Numbered from the stretch's first letter, positions 45,137 through 54,798 are shown. The stretch: DNA of 64,000 nt from Pseudoduganella albidiflava (GCF_004322755.1 NZ_CP036401.1:6944001-7008000); one strand, 5' to 3'. Notes: generated by a model not told the origin, from the sequence alone. Translations and numbers: made by a program.

Positions 45137-46147
45137 TCAACGGTCCAGTTTCGCCACCGAGGCCCGCAGCGTCACCGTCACCGGGAAATCGCGCTCGACC
45201 GGCCGCTTCAGGTCGTAGCACAGGTTCAGCAGCTGGTTGATGCCGTTCAGCGTCATCTGCTGCCATGGCATGCGCACCGACGTCAGGCGCGGGGCCGCAT
45301 ACTCCGCGCTGGGCGTGTCGTCGTAGGCCAGCACCGACAGGTCATGCGGCACGCGGATGCCCGCTTCCTGGAAATGCGACAGCGCGCCCACGGCCATCTC
45401 GTCGTTGGCGCAGAACAGCGCGGTGGGCTTGCGGCCGGACGCCACCAGCTCGCGCGCCGCGGCCCAGCCGGCGGCCGGCGAGAAGTCGCCTTCGCGCCGC
45501 CACATCGCCGTGGTGTCGATGCCCGCCGCCGCCAGCTCGGCGAGAAAGCCATCGATGCGGGCCACGCTGTCTTCCAGCTCCATCGGGCCGGTCAGCAGCG
45601 CGATGTCGCGGTGGCCGTTCTCCAGCAGCGTGCGCGCGGCCAGGCGGCCCCCCAGCATGTGGTCGACCGTGAAGCACTGGTCCGGGATGGTCGCGAAACC
45701 ATGGTTCAGCGCGACCAGGCGCGACAGCCGGCTGCCGGCCACCGCGAGGTCGCCCTCGTCCAGGGCGCTGGTCATCACGATCAGGCCATCGCAGCCGCGC
45801 TCGATCAGGAACTCGATGCCTTCCAGGGCCTGGCGGCGCGCATTGCCGAGGCCCACGCCGAACGCCACCACCATGTGCAGCCCCGCCGCGCGCAATTCGG
45901 TATCGATGATCTGCAGGATCGGCGTGAAGAAGGTGCCGGACAGCGCCGGGATGTACACGCCGATCATCTTCGACGAACCGGACAGCAGGGCCCGGGCCGC
46001 ATGCGATGGCCGGAAGCCCAGTTCGTCGATGGCCTTGCGCACGCGCTCCAGCGTGGCTGGCGACACCGGGCCGCTGCCATTGATCGCGCGCGACGCGGTG
46101 CCCAGGCCCACACCCGCCAGGCGGGCGACGTCTTTGATGGTTGCCAC
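45137..46147 (-). CDS. LacI-family transcriptional regulator
   Basis: 336 residues. The headpiece TIKDVARLAGVGLGTASRAINGSGPVSP is followed by the hinge RPSHAARALLSGSSKMIGVY and a periplasmic-binding-like sensor (about 62-330) with ALFCANDEMAVGALSHFQEAG and DLSVLAYDDTPSAEYAAPRL. It probably binds the palindromes at 47278-47291 and 48272-48289 that precede the GH16 and TonB receptor genes, and releases them when a glucan breakdown product is present. The target link is inferred from site type and proximity. Confidence 0.92.
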   Translation of the reverse strand: MATIKDVARLAGVGLGTASRAINGSGPVSPATLERVRKAIDELGFRPSHAARALLSGSSKMIGVYIPALSGTFFTPILQIIDTELRAAGLHMVVAFGVGLGNARRQALEGIEFLIERGCDGLIVMTSALDEGDLAVAGSRLSRLVALNHGFATIPDQCFTVDHMLGGRLAARTLLENGHRDIALLTGPMELEDSVARIDGFLAELAAAGIDTTAMWRREGDFSPAAGWAAARELVASGRKPTALFCANDEMAVGALSHFQEAGIRVPHDLSVLAYDDTPSAEYAAPRLTSVRMPWQQMTLNGINQLLNLCYDLKRPVERDFPVTVTLRASVAKLDR

Positions 46148-46309
46148 TGAAATTCCTGTTCCGCTGACAAAACATGACGAGCATACTGGAACTCACCCGC
46201 CCACGCCAAACGCGGCGGATGCCGCGCCCTTCCCGCCGGACGCGCGTTGCCGAATCCGGGGCCCAGTGGGTAGTGCCGCTTGGTTAAGCAAACCCCAAGT
46301 GCAAATTCC

Positions 46310-46336
46310 GGGGTCAGACCCGTCGGGTCTGACCCC
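46310..46336. repeat. REP-like palindrome GGGGTCAGACCC
   Basis: A perfect 12-bp inverted pair (46310-46321 and 46325-46336) with a three-base centre lies in the gap between the LacI and deacetylase genes. GGGGTCAGACCC elements of this type are, from memory, dispersed repeats in Burkholderiales genomes. It may also act as a terminator hairpin. Confidence 0.65.
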
Positions 46337-46408
46337 AGCCCTTCGCTGTTGGGGTGAATGCACGCGCTCTCAATGTGCCGGGTAACGCTTAACTTAACGG
46401 CATTAGGT

Positions 46409-47203
46409 TCATTGAGCCTTCACATGCTTCATGATGTTCAGGAACGTGTCGGTCCAGTACACCTTGCGGTTGTCGGCCAGGTACTTCACCAGTTCCTCGT
46501 GCGCGGCGCTCGAATTGGCGAGGTGGTCGCCGCCGATGCCGTGGAAGGTGAACGCCACCATCGTGCCCTTGTCCGCCGCTTCCTTGACCATCGCGATCAG
46601 TTGCTGGCCGGTGAGGCCGACGGGCGCCACCACCGGTACCCGGTACGGATCCAGCTTCGCCATCGACGGCACGGCGCCGCGGCCGACGCTTGCCTTGATC
46701 GCCACGAAGTCGGCGTGCACCGCCGGCAGGTACTCCTGCCCGCCGGCCGCCAGCAGGTCGCCGCAAGGCGCGGTGAAGGTGCGTTCGCGCCGCCCGTCGA
46801 TCGCGTACAGCATCGTGTTGGCCAGCGTGACCTGGTCCTTCATCTGCGCCACGCTCGTCGTGTCCAGGTCGCGGTGCGGTGCCACCCAGCCGCGCTCCGG
46901 CAGCGAGCGCCGGCACTGGTGGAACAGCGAGTGGTTGGCCAGCTCATGGCCCCGTTGCGCGGCGGCGCGCCACTCGGGCAGGCGCTTGTCGATGGTCTGG
47001 CTGGAGAGCGTAAGGTAGAACGTGCCCTTCACGCCGTATTTGTCCAGCGTGGGGATCGCATGATCGAGCTGCGAATCGGCGGCATCGTCATAGGCCAGGC
47101 TGACGGCCGCTTTGGCGCCGTTCGGCCAGGGGAAGGTTTCGGCGGCGCCGGCGCCGGTGGCTGCGCCGGCCAGCGCCAGCAGGATCCAGAAGGTTGTCTT
47201 CAT
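46409..47203 (-). CDS. Secreted polysaccharide deacetylase (NodB domain)
   Basis: 264 residues with a signal peptide (1-19). NodB motifs are SLAYDDAADSQLD (two Asp), HELANHSLFHQC (His pair), TAPCGDLLAAGG (third motif) and FTFHGIGGDH. It should remove acetyl groups from a polysaccharide or peptidoglycan outside the cytoplasm. It diverges from the GH16 gene across a LacI-type operator, so the two are probably co-regulated. Confidence 0.88.
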   Translation of the reverse strand: MKTTFWILLALAGAATGAGAAETFPWPNGAKAAVSLAYDDAADSQLDHAIPTLDKYGVKGTFYLTLSSQTIDKRLPEWRAAAQRGHELANHSLFHQCRRSLPERGWVAPHRDLDTTSVAQMKDQVTLANTMLYAIDGRRERTFTAPCGDLLAAGGQEYLPAVHADFVAIKASVGRGAVPSMAKLDPYRVPVVAPVGLTGQQLIAMVKEAADKGTMVAFTFHGIGGDHLANSSAAHEELVKYLADNRKVYWTDTFLNIMKHVKAQ

Positions 47204-47277
47204 CTCGTACCCGGGTATGTGACAAGAACGCAACGCATGCTGCGGTGCAGAGTGCGGCGCGGATTGCACTGTTAAAG

Positions 47278-47291
47278 TGGAAACGTTACCA
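47278..47291. promoter_or_regulatory. LacI-type operator between deacetylase and GH16 genes
   Basis: TGGAAACGTTACCA is a near-perfect palindrome (one mismatched pair) centred on AACGTT. It shares the core of the perfect site at 48272-48289 and lies between divergent starts at 47203 and 47345. Confidence 0.75.
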
Positions 47292-47344
47292 TACAACGAC
47301 ATTCATCTTTGCATGCGCCTGCCGCGCCGTCAATCCGGAGAACC

Positions 47345-48190
47345 ATGGCTGCTTTCCATCGACGCTCACCGACCGCCACCGGCATCGCTGCCGCCATGGC
47401 ACTGGCGCTGCTGGCGCTGGCCGACGCCGCGCCGGCCATGGAAGCGCCTCCCGGCTGGAAGCTGGCATGGGCGGATGAATTCGATGTCGACGGCCTGCCC
47501 GATCCGGCGAAGTGGGATTACGACACCGCATTCAACCGCACCGGCTGGCACAACAGGGAACTGCAGTATTACACCAGCGCGCGCCGCGAAAACGCCGAAG
47601 TGAAGAATGGCCGCCTGGTCATCACCGCCCGCAAGGAAGCGCTGGCGTCGATGCCGGACTACGGCGGCCAGGCCTACACGTCGGCACGGCTGGTCACGCG
47701 GGGCAAGGCCAGCTGGACGCACGGCTTCATCGAAGTGCGCGCGAAGCTGCCGTGCGGCCCGGGCAGCTGGCCGGCGATCTGGATGCTGGGCACCGGCGGC
47801 AAGTGGCCGGCCGACGGCGAGATCGACATCATGGAACACGTGGGCCACAAGCCCGGCGAAATCCTCGGCAGCATCTATACGAATGCGCAGAACTGGCCGC
47901 GTGGCACCGGCAAGACCAGCAAGACGATGGTGCCCGACGCGTGCGGCGCCTTCCACGACTACCAGCTCACGTGGACGCACGACCGGATCCTCGTGGGTGT
48001 CGATGGGCGCAATTACGCCGAACTGGCGAACCCGAAGGATGGCGACTACGACAAGTGGCCGTTCGACCGGCCGCAGTACCTGCTGCTGAACGTCGCGGTG
48101 GGCGGCGACCTCGGTGGCGCGGTGCGCGACGACAGCCTGCCATGGCGCATGGAAGTGGAATACGTGCGGGTCTTCCAGCCCGCCAGATGA
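47345..48190 (+). CDS. GH16 endo-beta-1,3-glucanase (laminarinase-like)
   Basis: 281 residues. A signal peptide (about 1-30) is followed by a single GH16 jelly-roll domain. The catalytic motif is DGEIDIMEHVG, with Glu159 and Glu164 as nucleophile and acid/base and Asp161 between them. WDYDTAFNRTGWHNRELQYY and PCGPGSWPAIWMLG are typical of bacterial beta-1,3-glucanases. The start is the ATG with CCGGAG four bases upstream. It is secreted to cleave laminarin-like glucans for uptake by the TonB receptor downstream. Confidence 0.93.
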   Translation: MAAFHRRSPTATGIAAAMALALLALADAAPAMEAPPGWKLAWADEFDVDGLPDPAKWDYDTAFNRTGWHNRELQYYTSARRENAEVKNGRLVITARKEALASMPDYGGQAYTSARLVTRGKASWTHGFIEVRAKLPCGPGSWPAIWMLGTGGKWPADGEIDIMEHVGHKPGEILGSIYTNAQNWPRGTGKTSKTMVPDACGAFHDYQLTWTHDRILVGVDGRNYAELANPKDGDYDKWPFDRPQYLLLNVAVGGDLGGAVRDDSLPWRMEVEYVRVFQPAR

Positions 48191-48271
48191 GTTTTTACAA
48201 CAGTATCGTCCAACAACAAATCTGTTCCGATTGACAACGTAGAAGTGCCCACCTACCATTGAGCGACCTGA

Positions 48272-48289
48272 TATGGAAACGTTTCCATA
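48272..48289. promoter_or_regulatory. LacI-type operator upstream of the TonB receptor
   Basis: TATGGAAACGTTTCCATA is a perfect 18-bp palindrome, 99 bases upstream of the receptor ATG, matching the shape of LacI-family sites with a central CG. Confidence 0.85.
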
Positions 48290-48387
48290 CACCTCTGGAA
48301 TACCTTGGAAAGCAAGGTGGACCGGATGGATTGGCGCCGCCAGGCAGGAACTCATCGGTAGAAAACCATAAGAACACAGGAGACCAC

Positions 48388-51363
48388 ATGCACTATCCAA
48401 GGACCAAACAGAAACTGATCGCCCTGGCCGTGTCCAGCGCCTGCGCCGCCACCGCGCTGCCGGCATGGGCACAGGACATTGCCCAAAGCCAGGGCGCCGA
48501 CCTGTCGTCGTCGCAGCCGGTGCAATCGGTGGTGGTGACCGGCATCCGCGCCTCGATGCAATCGTCGCTGAACCTGAAACGCAATTCCGACGGCATCGTC
48601 GACGGCATCGTCGCCGAGGACATCGGCAAGTTCCCCGACACGAACCTGGCCGAATCGCTGCAGCGCATTTCCGGCGTGTCGATCGACCGCTCGATCGGCG
48701 AAGGCTCGAAGGTCACGGTGCGCGGCGTGGGCCCCGACTTCAACATGGTGCTGCTGAACGGCCGCCAGATGCCGACGTCGAACCTGGGCGACCTGAATGG
48801 CCGCGCCTTCGACTTCGCCAACCTCGCTTCCGAGGCGGTGTCGCAGCTGCAGGTGTACAAGACCAGCCGCGCCGAAACGCCGACCGGCGGCATCGGCGCC
48901 ACGCTGAACGTGATGACGGCGCGCCCGCTCGACCGCCCCGGCATGCAGGCTTCCGTCGGGGTGAAAGGCGTCTACGACAAGTCGGCCTCGAACCTGCCGG
49001 GCGACGTCAAGGATGGCAAGCGCGTGACGCCGGAAATCTCGGGCATCTACAGCAATACCTGGAACGACAACATGTTCGGCGTGGCGGTCACCGCCAGCTA
49101 CCAGGAACGCAACCTGGGCTACAGCACGGCATCCGTGGGCAATGGCTGGAAGGGCCCGTACCGGGGCAGCTCCACCGCGGGCGGCACGATTCCCCAGCCC
49201 GGCGCGCCCGGCTCGGAAAACATCACCAACCGGCCCGGCGCCAACGACGTGTATTCGCTGCCGCAAAACCTGAACTACGCGTTCAACGGCGTGCAGCGCG
49301 AGCGCACCAACGGCCAGCTGACGTTCCAGTTCGCGCCGCGCAAGGATCTCACCACCACGCTCGACTACACCTACTCGCAGAACAAGATCCATACGCGCCG
49401 CCAGGACCTGTCGGCGTGGTTCAACTTCGGCCCGTCCGCCTCCAGCTGGACCGATGGCCCGGCCGCCGGCCCGCTGGTGTACACCGAGTTCCTCCCTGCC
49501 GGGACCAGCGACATCGCCATGGGCGGCGCCGACTTCGCCACCGTCAGCGAAAACAAGTCGGTCGGCTTCAACACGCTGTGGAAGGTCAATTCCGCGCTGC
49601 GCCTGGAACTGGACGTGCACCGTTCCACCGCCGAATCGCAGGCCGACAGCCCGTGGGGTTCGGACAACGTGCTGGGCACCGCGTCCTTCAGCCGCGGCGA
49701 CACCACGGCCGACTTCAGCGAGGATTTCCCCGTGCTGTCGATCGCCGGTGCCGATTTCGCGCGCGCACCGCAGCAGGTGACCGGCTCGGCGTTCCGCAAC
49801 GGCTACATGAAAGGCGAAATCAGCCAGGCCCAGTTCAAGGGCCGCCTGAAGGTGATGGAATCGTCGCAGCTGAACTTCGGCCTGTCCGCCACCAAGGTCG
49901 ACAACCGTTCCGCCTTCTCGACGATGCAGCGCGATACCTGGGGCGGCGCCACCAGCCCGGCCGACTACCCGAGCAGTGTGTGGCATCCGGCCACCGTGCG
50001 CGGCTACTTCGACAAGATCGACGGCTCCGGCAACCCGAAACTGTTCAACAACTTCTACACCTTCAACTTCGGCGAAGTGCGCGACCTGGCGATCAAGGCA
50101 TCCGGCCGGCCGGACCTGTATTCGGTCAAGGGCACCTGGGATACCGACCAGCGCACCGAAGAAAAATCCAAGGCGCTGTACCTGCAGTTCAATACCGACT
50201 GGGACACGGCGCTGCCGATCCACACCGCCGTCGGCGTACGCTACGAGAAGACCGACATCGTCTCTTCCGCGCTGGTGCAGACCGCCACCGGCATCTCATG
50301 GGTATCGCAGAATGAATTCCCGGTGCAGTTCGGCGCCCCGGACTTCACGACGCTGACCGGCAAGTACAACAACCTGCTGCCCAGCATCGATACCGATATC
50401 GAACTGCGCGAAGACATGAAACTGCGCCTGTCGTACGGCGAAACCATCGGGCGCCCCCGCTATGACCAGATCCAGGGCGGCACGGTGCTCAGTAACCTGG
50501 CGCGCGTGGACGGCGGCACCGGCACTGCCGGCAACCCGGGGCTGAAGCCGGTGGAGTCAAAGAACCTCGACCTGTCGTACGAGTGGTACTACGGCAAGCA
50601 GAACTTTTTCGCGCTGGGCTTCTTCAAGAAGAACCTGGATAACTATGCCGGCCAGTCCCAGGTCGACGCCAACCCGTTCAACCTGCACACGCCGGTGGGC
50701 GGAGCACTGTGGAACCTGGCCCTGGCCAACGGCTGCGCCAGCGCCGATACCACGTGCATCCGCAATTACATCTTCCGCAACCATCCGACGGCACCGGGCG
50801 TCACGCCAGGCAAGGATGATGCCTCCGGCAACGCCACCGGCACCATCGTCGGCCAGCCGGGCGATCCGCTCGCGAACTTCCGCATCACGTCGTTCTCGAA
50901 CCAGAAGAAGGCCAGCCTGAAAGGCTTCGAGGTAAACGTGCAGCACATGTTCGGCAACAGCGGCTTCGGGGTGTCGGCCAACTACACGTATGTCGATTCC
51001 GGCCTGGGCTTCGACAACGCCAGCGCCGGCGAGCAGTTCGCGCTGGTCGGCCTGTCCGATTCGGCCAACCTGATCGGTATCTACGAAAACGACAAGTGGA
51101 ACGTGCGCGCCGCGTTCAACTGGCGCGACAAATTCCTCGCTTCCACCTTCGATGGCGCGGGACCGAACCCGGTCTACACGGAAGCCTACGGCCAGTTCGA
51201 CCTGTCGGTGGGGTATGCCATCACGCCGCAGCTGTCGATGCAGTTCGAAGGCATCAACCTGACCAATGAAACGACGCGCCAGCACGGCCGTAACGAGCGC
51301 ATGCTGGTCAATGCCACCCAGGCTGGCGCGCGCTATATGTTGGGTCTGCGCTACAAGTTCTGA
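48388..51363 (+). CDS. TonB-dependent receptor for glycans (TIGR01782 type)
   Basis: 991 residues. A signal peptide (to PAWAQ, about 28) is followed by the TonB box region PVQSVVVTGIRASMQSSLNL, a plug (AEDIGKFPDTNLAESLQRIS, VTVRGVGPDFNMVLLNGRQM, TSRAETPTGGIGATLNVMT) and a barrel ending RYMLGLRYKF. The plug sequence is of the Xanthomonas/Caulobacter type used for oligosaccharide import. CAGGAG precedes the ATG at 48388. The operator upstream and the GH16 gene 197 bases before it tie it to beta-glucan uptake. Confidence 0.94.
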   Translation: MHYPRTKQKLIALAVSSACAATALPAWAQDIAQSQGADLSSSQPVQSVVVTGIRASMQSSLNLKRNSDGIVDGIVAEDIGKFPDTNLAESLQRISGVSIDRSIGEGSKVTVRGVGPDFNMVLLNGRQMPTSNLGDLNGRAFDFANLASEAVSQLQVYKTSRAETPTGGIGATLNVMTARPLDRPGMQASVGVKGVYDKSASNLPGDVKDGKRVTPEISGIYSNTWNDNMFGVAVTASYQERNLGYSTASVGNGWKGPYRGSSTAGGTIPQPGAPGSENITNRPGANDVYSLPQNLNYAFNGVQRERTNGQLTFQFAPRKDLTTTLDYTYSQNKIHTRRQDLSAWFNFGPSASSWTDGPAAGPLVYTEFLPAGTSDIAMGGADFATVSENKSVGFNTLWKVNSALRLELDVHRSTAESQADSPWGSDNVLGTASFSRGDTTADFSEDFPVLSIAGADFARAPQQVTGSAFRNGYMKGEISQAQFKGRLKVMESSQLNFGLSATKVDNRSAFSTMQRDTWGGATSPADYPSSVWHPATVRGYFDKIDGSGNPKLFNNFYTFNFGEVRDLAIKASGRPDLYSVKGTWDTDQRTEEKSKALYLQFNTDWDTALPIHTAVGVRYEKTDIVSSALVQTATGISWVSQNEFPVQFGAPDFTTLTGKYNNLLPSIDTDIELREDMKLRLSYGETIGRPRYDQIQGGTVLSNLARVDGGTGTAGNPGLKPVESKNLDLSYEWYYGKQNFFALGFFKKNLDNYAGQSQVDANPFNLHTPVGGALWNLALANGCASADTTCIRNYIFRNHPTAPGVTPGKDDASGNATGTIVGQPGDPLANFRITSFSNQKKASLKGFEVNVQHMFGNSGFGVSANYTYVDSGLGFDNASAGEQFALVGLSDSANLIGIYENDKWNVRAAFNWRDKFLASTFDGAGPNPVYTEAYGQFDLSVGYAITPQLSMQFEGINLTNETTRQHGRNERMLVNATQAGARYMLGLRYKF

Positions 51364-51387
51364 CAATCGTTTTCATACTATGAGAGG

Positions 51388-51423
51388 GGAGCGGCTTCGC
51401 AGGCAGCGGAGCCGCTCCGATTT
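51388..51423 (+). terminator. Terminator of the TonB receptor gene
   Basis: GGAGCGGCT (51388-51396) pairs with AGCCGCTCC (51410-51418), followed by GATTTTT. It may attenuate rather than end the transcript before the halogenase cassette. Confidence 0.75.
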
Positions 51424-51482
51424 TTCTTTCCAGCGTTAGTTTTTCGGTTAGACTAATTGCCACCTTTTCATTTTGGTTCCCC

Positions 51483-53036
51483 ATGTCCCAGCCGCCCGTT
51501 TCCAGCCTGGTCAACCATGTGGTCATCGTCGGCGGCGGATCGGCCGGCTGGCTGACCGCCGGCGTCATTGCCGCCGACCATCCAGCGCTTACCGTGACGC
51601 TGGTCGAATCGCCGGACGTGGCGCCGATCGGCGTGGGCGAGGGCACCTGGCCATCGATGCGCGACACGCTGCACCGTCTCGGCGTGTCCGAATCGGCGTT
51701 TTTCCGCGAGTGCGATGCGGCGTTCAAGCAGGGATCCCGCTTCAACGGCTGGCGCAGCGGCGGCGGCGCGGAAGACTACTACTTCCATCCGTTCGTGCTG
51801 CCCCAGGGCTTCGGCGAGGCCGACCTGGTGGAAAGCTGGCAGCGCGATGTTCCGGGCGTGCCGTTCGCCGACCTGGTGAGCTTCCAGCCGCACCTGTGCG
51901 TGCATGGCCGCGCACCGAAGCAGCCGGCCACGCCGGAATTCGCCGCCGTGGCCAACTACGGCTATCACCTCGATGCGGGCAAGTTCGGCGTGTTCCTGCG
52001 CAAGCACTGCCTGGAAAAGCTGGGCGTGCGCTACGTGCCGGACCACGTCACCGCCGTCAACAGCCATGACAATGGCGACATCGCCTCGCTGCAGACCAGG
52101 GAACATGGCGCCCTCGCAGGCGATCTGTTCATCGACTGCACCGGCATGCAGTCGCTGCTGCTGGGCCGCCACTACGGCGTGCCGCTGCTGCACCGCAAGG
52201 ACATACTGTTCAACGACAGCGCGCTGGCCGTGCAGGTGCCCTACGAGCGCGACGACAGCCCGATCGCCTCGCAGACCACCTCCACCGCGCAGCGTGCCGG
52301 CTGGATCTGGGATATCGGCTTGCCGACCCGGCGCGGCATCGGCCACGTGTATTCGAGTGCGCACACGAGCGATGAACAGGCGGAAGCGGACCTGCGCGCC
52401 TATATCGGCAAGGACGATATTCCCGCGCCGCGCAAGCTGACGTTCCAGCCCGGCTACCGCGAGCAGTTCTGGCACCGCAACGTGGTCGCCATCGGCCTGT
52501 CCGCCGGCTTCATCGAACCGCTGGAAGCTTCCGCGCTGGCGCTGGTGGAAATGTCGGCGGCGATGGTCAGCGACGATCTTCCGGCCACGCGCGAGGCCAT
52601 GGACATCGTGGCACGCCGCTTCAACGACGCCTTTACCTATCGCTGGGAGCGCGTCATCGAGTTCCTCAAGCTGCACTATGTGCTGAGTGGCCGGACGGAT
52701 CCGCGCAGTACCTCGGATTACTGGCACGACAACCGCCGCGCCGAAACGATTCCCGCGCGGCTGCAGGAACTGCTGGCGCTGTGGCGCCACCGGCCGCCAT
52801 CGCGCCTGGACTTCAACCGCATCGAGGAAGTCTTCCCGTCGGCCAGCTGGCAGTACGTGCTGTACGGGATGGGCTTCCAGCCCGACCGCGAACGCATCAC
52901 GCGGCGTGGTTCCACGGGCAGCGCCGGCGGCTACTTCCGCGAAGCCGCCGAGCTCACGCGCAAGATGCTGCGCGCGCTGCCGTCGAACCGCGAACTGATC
53001 GACCATATCCGCCTACACGGCCTACAGAAAATCTAG
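51483..53036 (+). CDS. Tryptophan-halogenase-like flavoprotein, first copy
   Basis: 517 residues. The FAD motif HVVIVGGGSAGWLTA is at 12-25. The lysine that binds hypohalous acid in PrnA has its counterpart at Lys82 (DAAFKQGSRFNGW). The partner Glu of PrnA corresponds to Glu348 in GFIEPLEAS. The halogenase WxWxI motif is present as GWIWDIGL (Trp274 and Trp276), with Gly in place of the usual Pro. Relatives next to TonB receptors are widespread, but their substrate is not established. It is the first gene of a five-gene-spaced cassette with SapC, JmjC and a second halogenase. Confidence 0.9.
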   Translation: MSQPPVSSLVNHVVIVGGGSAGWLTAGVIAADHPALTVTLVESPDVAPIGVGEGTWPSMRDTLHRLGVSESAFFRECDAAFKQGSRFNGWRSGGGAEDYYFHPFVLPQGFGEADLVESWQRDVPGVPFADLVSFQPHLCVHGRAPKQPATPEFAAVANYGYHLDAGKFGVFLRKHCLEKLGVRYVPDHVTAVNSHDNGDIASLQTREHGALAGDLFIDCTGMQSLLLGRHYGVPLLHRKDILFNDSALAVQVPYERDDSPIASQTTSTAQRAGWIWDIGLPTRRGIGHVYSSAHTSDEQAEADLRAYIGKDDIPAPRKLTFQPGYREQFWHRNVVAIGLSAGFIEPLEASALALVEMSAAMVSDDLPATREAMDIVARRFNDAFTYRWERVIEFLKLHYVLSGRTDPRSTSDYWHDNRRAETIPARLQELLALWRHRPPSRLDFNRIEEVFPSASWQYVLYGMGFQPDRERITRRGSTGSAGGYFREAAELTRKMLRALPSNRELIDHIRLHGLQKI

Positions 53037-53052
53037 AACAGACGAGACACGC

Positions 53053-53778
53053 ATGACGAACCACGTTTTACTGAACAACGTCCAGCACAAGGACCTGAAG
53101 GTCATCACCCGCCACGGCCCCGGCCTCGGCGACGAGCAGATGTACGTTGCCACCTTCCCCGCCGAGTTCCGCACGCTGCAGGCGCATTACCCGATCGTGT
53201 TCCGCAAGGCCGAAGATGGCCGCGGCTTCGAGCCGATCGTGCTGTTCGGCTTCCAGGCCGGTGAAAACCTGTTCCTGAAAGCCGATGGCTGGGATGCACC
53301 GGAAATCCCGCTGATGATCGAACGCCAGCCGTTCCTGATCGGCCGCAATGGCGACGAGATGCTGGTGCACGTGGACCTGGACAGCCCCCGCGTAGTTAAA
53401 TCCGATGATTCCCGTACCGAAGGCGAGCCGGCCTTCCTGCCGCACGGCGGCATCACCGAATACCTCGAACGCATCAACTCGATCCTGTTCACGATCCACG
53501 AAGGCTTGCAGAGCAACGTGGCCTTCGTCGACGCGCTGCTGAAGTACGAGCTGCTGGAATCGTTCGTGTTCGACATCGAACTGGACGACGGCTCGCAAAA
53601 CCGCCTCGCCGGCTTCTACACGATCCACGAGGAACGCCTGCACGCGCTCGACACGGAAGCCATCGGTGCGCTGCACCGGGCCGGCTACCTGCAGCCGATC
53701 CACATGGTGCTGGCGTCGCTGTCGCAATTCCGCGCGCTGATCGACCGGAAGAACCGGCAGCATGCTGCCCGTCGCTGA
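53053..53778 (+). CDS. SapC-family protein
   Basis: 241 residues, no signal. Characteristic segments are VATFPAEFRTLQAHYPIVFR, VLFGFQAGENLFLKADGW, MLVHVDLDSPRV and LDDGSQNRLAGFYTIHEERL. SapC-like proteins are named after a Campylobacter S-layer locus, but most members lie beside TonB receptors and tryptophan halogenases, as here, and their biochemical role is unknown. It overlaps the JmjC-type gene by 17 bases. Confidence 0.9.
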   Translation: MTNHVLLNNVQHKDLKVITRHGPGLGDEQMYVATFPAEFRTLQAHYPIVFRKAEDGRGFEPIVLFGFQAGENLFLKADGWDAPEIPLMIERQPFLIGRNGDEMLVHVDLDSPRVVKSDDSRTEGEPAFLPHGGITEYLERINSILFTIHEGLQSNVAFVDALLKYELLESFVFDIELDDGSQNRLAGFYTIHEERLHALDTEAIGALHRAGYLQPIHMVLASLSQFRALIDRKNRQHAARR

Positions 53779-54766
53779 ACTGCGCGGCCTCACGCCGCGC
53801 GACCTGAATGACCGCATCCTGACGTCCACGCAGCCGCTGCTGCTGCGCGGGCTGGTGGCGCAGTGGCCGATGGTGCGCGCCGCGCAGGCATCGCAGGAAG
53901 CAGCGTCCGCGTACCTGAAGCGCTTCTATACCGGCGCGCCGGTCGTGGCGATGCTCGGCCTGCCGGACATCGGCGGCCGCTTCTTCTACAACGACGACCT
54001 GTCCGGCTTCAATTTCCGGCCCGTGCACGCGCCCCTGGGCGGCGTGCTGGACGAGCTGGAAGGGCATCGCAACGACGAGCAGCCGCCGGCGATCTACGTG
54101 GGTTCCACCACGATCGATACCTTCCTGCCCGGTTTTCGCGCCGAGAACGACGTCGACCTGGGCGGCGGCCGCGAGCCACTGGCCTCGATCTGGATCGGCA
54201 ACCGCACGCGCATCGCCGCGCACTACGACGCGCCGGACAACCTGGCCTGCGTGACGGCGGGCCGGCGCCGCTTCACGCTGTTCCCGCCCGAGCAGTTGCC
54301 GAACCTGTACGTGGGGCCGCTGGACTTCACGCCGGCCGGGCAGGCGATCAGCCTGGTCGACCTGCATGCGCCGGACTTCGAACGCTTCCCGCGCTTTGCC
54401 GAGGCACTGGAACATGCCCAGGTGGCCGAAATGGAACCGGGCGACGCGCTGTTCATTCCCAGCATGTGGTGGCACCACGTCGAGGCGCTCGACGCCTTCA
54501 ACGTACTGGTGAATTACTGGTGGCGCCAGTCGCCGCACTACATCGATACGGCGACCAACGCGCTGATGTACGCGATCATGACGATCCGCGACCTGCCGCC
54601 GGCGCAGCGCAAGGCGTGGGAAGGATTGTTCCGCCATTACGTGTTCGAGCACGACGAACAGACTTCCGCCCACATTCCGCCGGCCGCGCAGCGCATGCTG
54701 GCACCGATGACCGAGGACATGTCGCGCGCGCTGCGCGCCCAGCTGCTGAAGCGCCTGAACCGCTGA
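53762..54766 (+). CDS. Cupin-like JmjC/FIH-type 2-oxoglutarate oxygenase
   Basis: 334 residues. The iron triad appears as HxD in RIAAHYDAPDN (His154, Asp156) and His238/His239 in SMWWHHVEALDAF. LVNYWWRQSPHYIDTATNAL follows. This is the Pass1/FIH-like subgroup that accompanies TonB receptors and tryptophan halogenases. It probably hydroxylates a protein or small molecule in the cytoplasm using iron, oxygen and 2-oxoglutarate. The 2-oxoglutarate residues were not identified. Confidence 0.88.
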   Translation: MLPVAELRGLTPRDLNDRILTSTQPLLLRGLVAQWPMVRAAQASQEAASAYLKRFYTGAPVVAMLGLPDIGGRFFYNDDLSGFNFRPVHAPLGGVLDELEGHRNDEQPPAIYVGSTTIDTFLPGFRAENDVDLGGGREPLASIWIGNRTRIAAHYDAPDNLACVTAGRRRFTLFPPEQLPNLYVGPLDFTPAGQAISLVDLHAPDFERFPRFAEALEHAQVAEMEPGDALFIPSMWWHHVEALDAFNVLVNYWWRQSPHYIDTATNALMYAIMTIRDLPPAQRKAWEGLFRHYVFEHDEQTSAHIPPAAQRMLAPMTEDMSRALRAQLLKRLNR

Positions 54767-54798
54767 AGCCACTACAAGAAGGCAAGAAGGAGACGAAC

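Noticed and set aside
48352..50223. A 623-codon minus-strand frame opposite the glycan TonB receptor
   Set aside because: The receptor has a signal, plug and barrel on the plus strand; the antisense frame has none of these.
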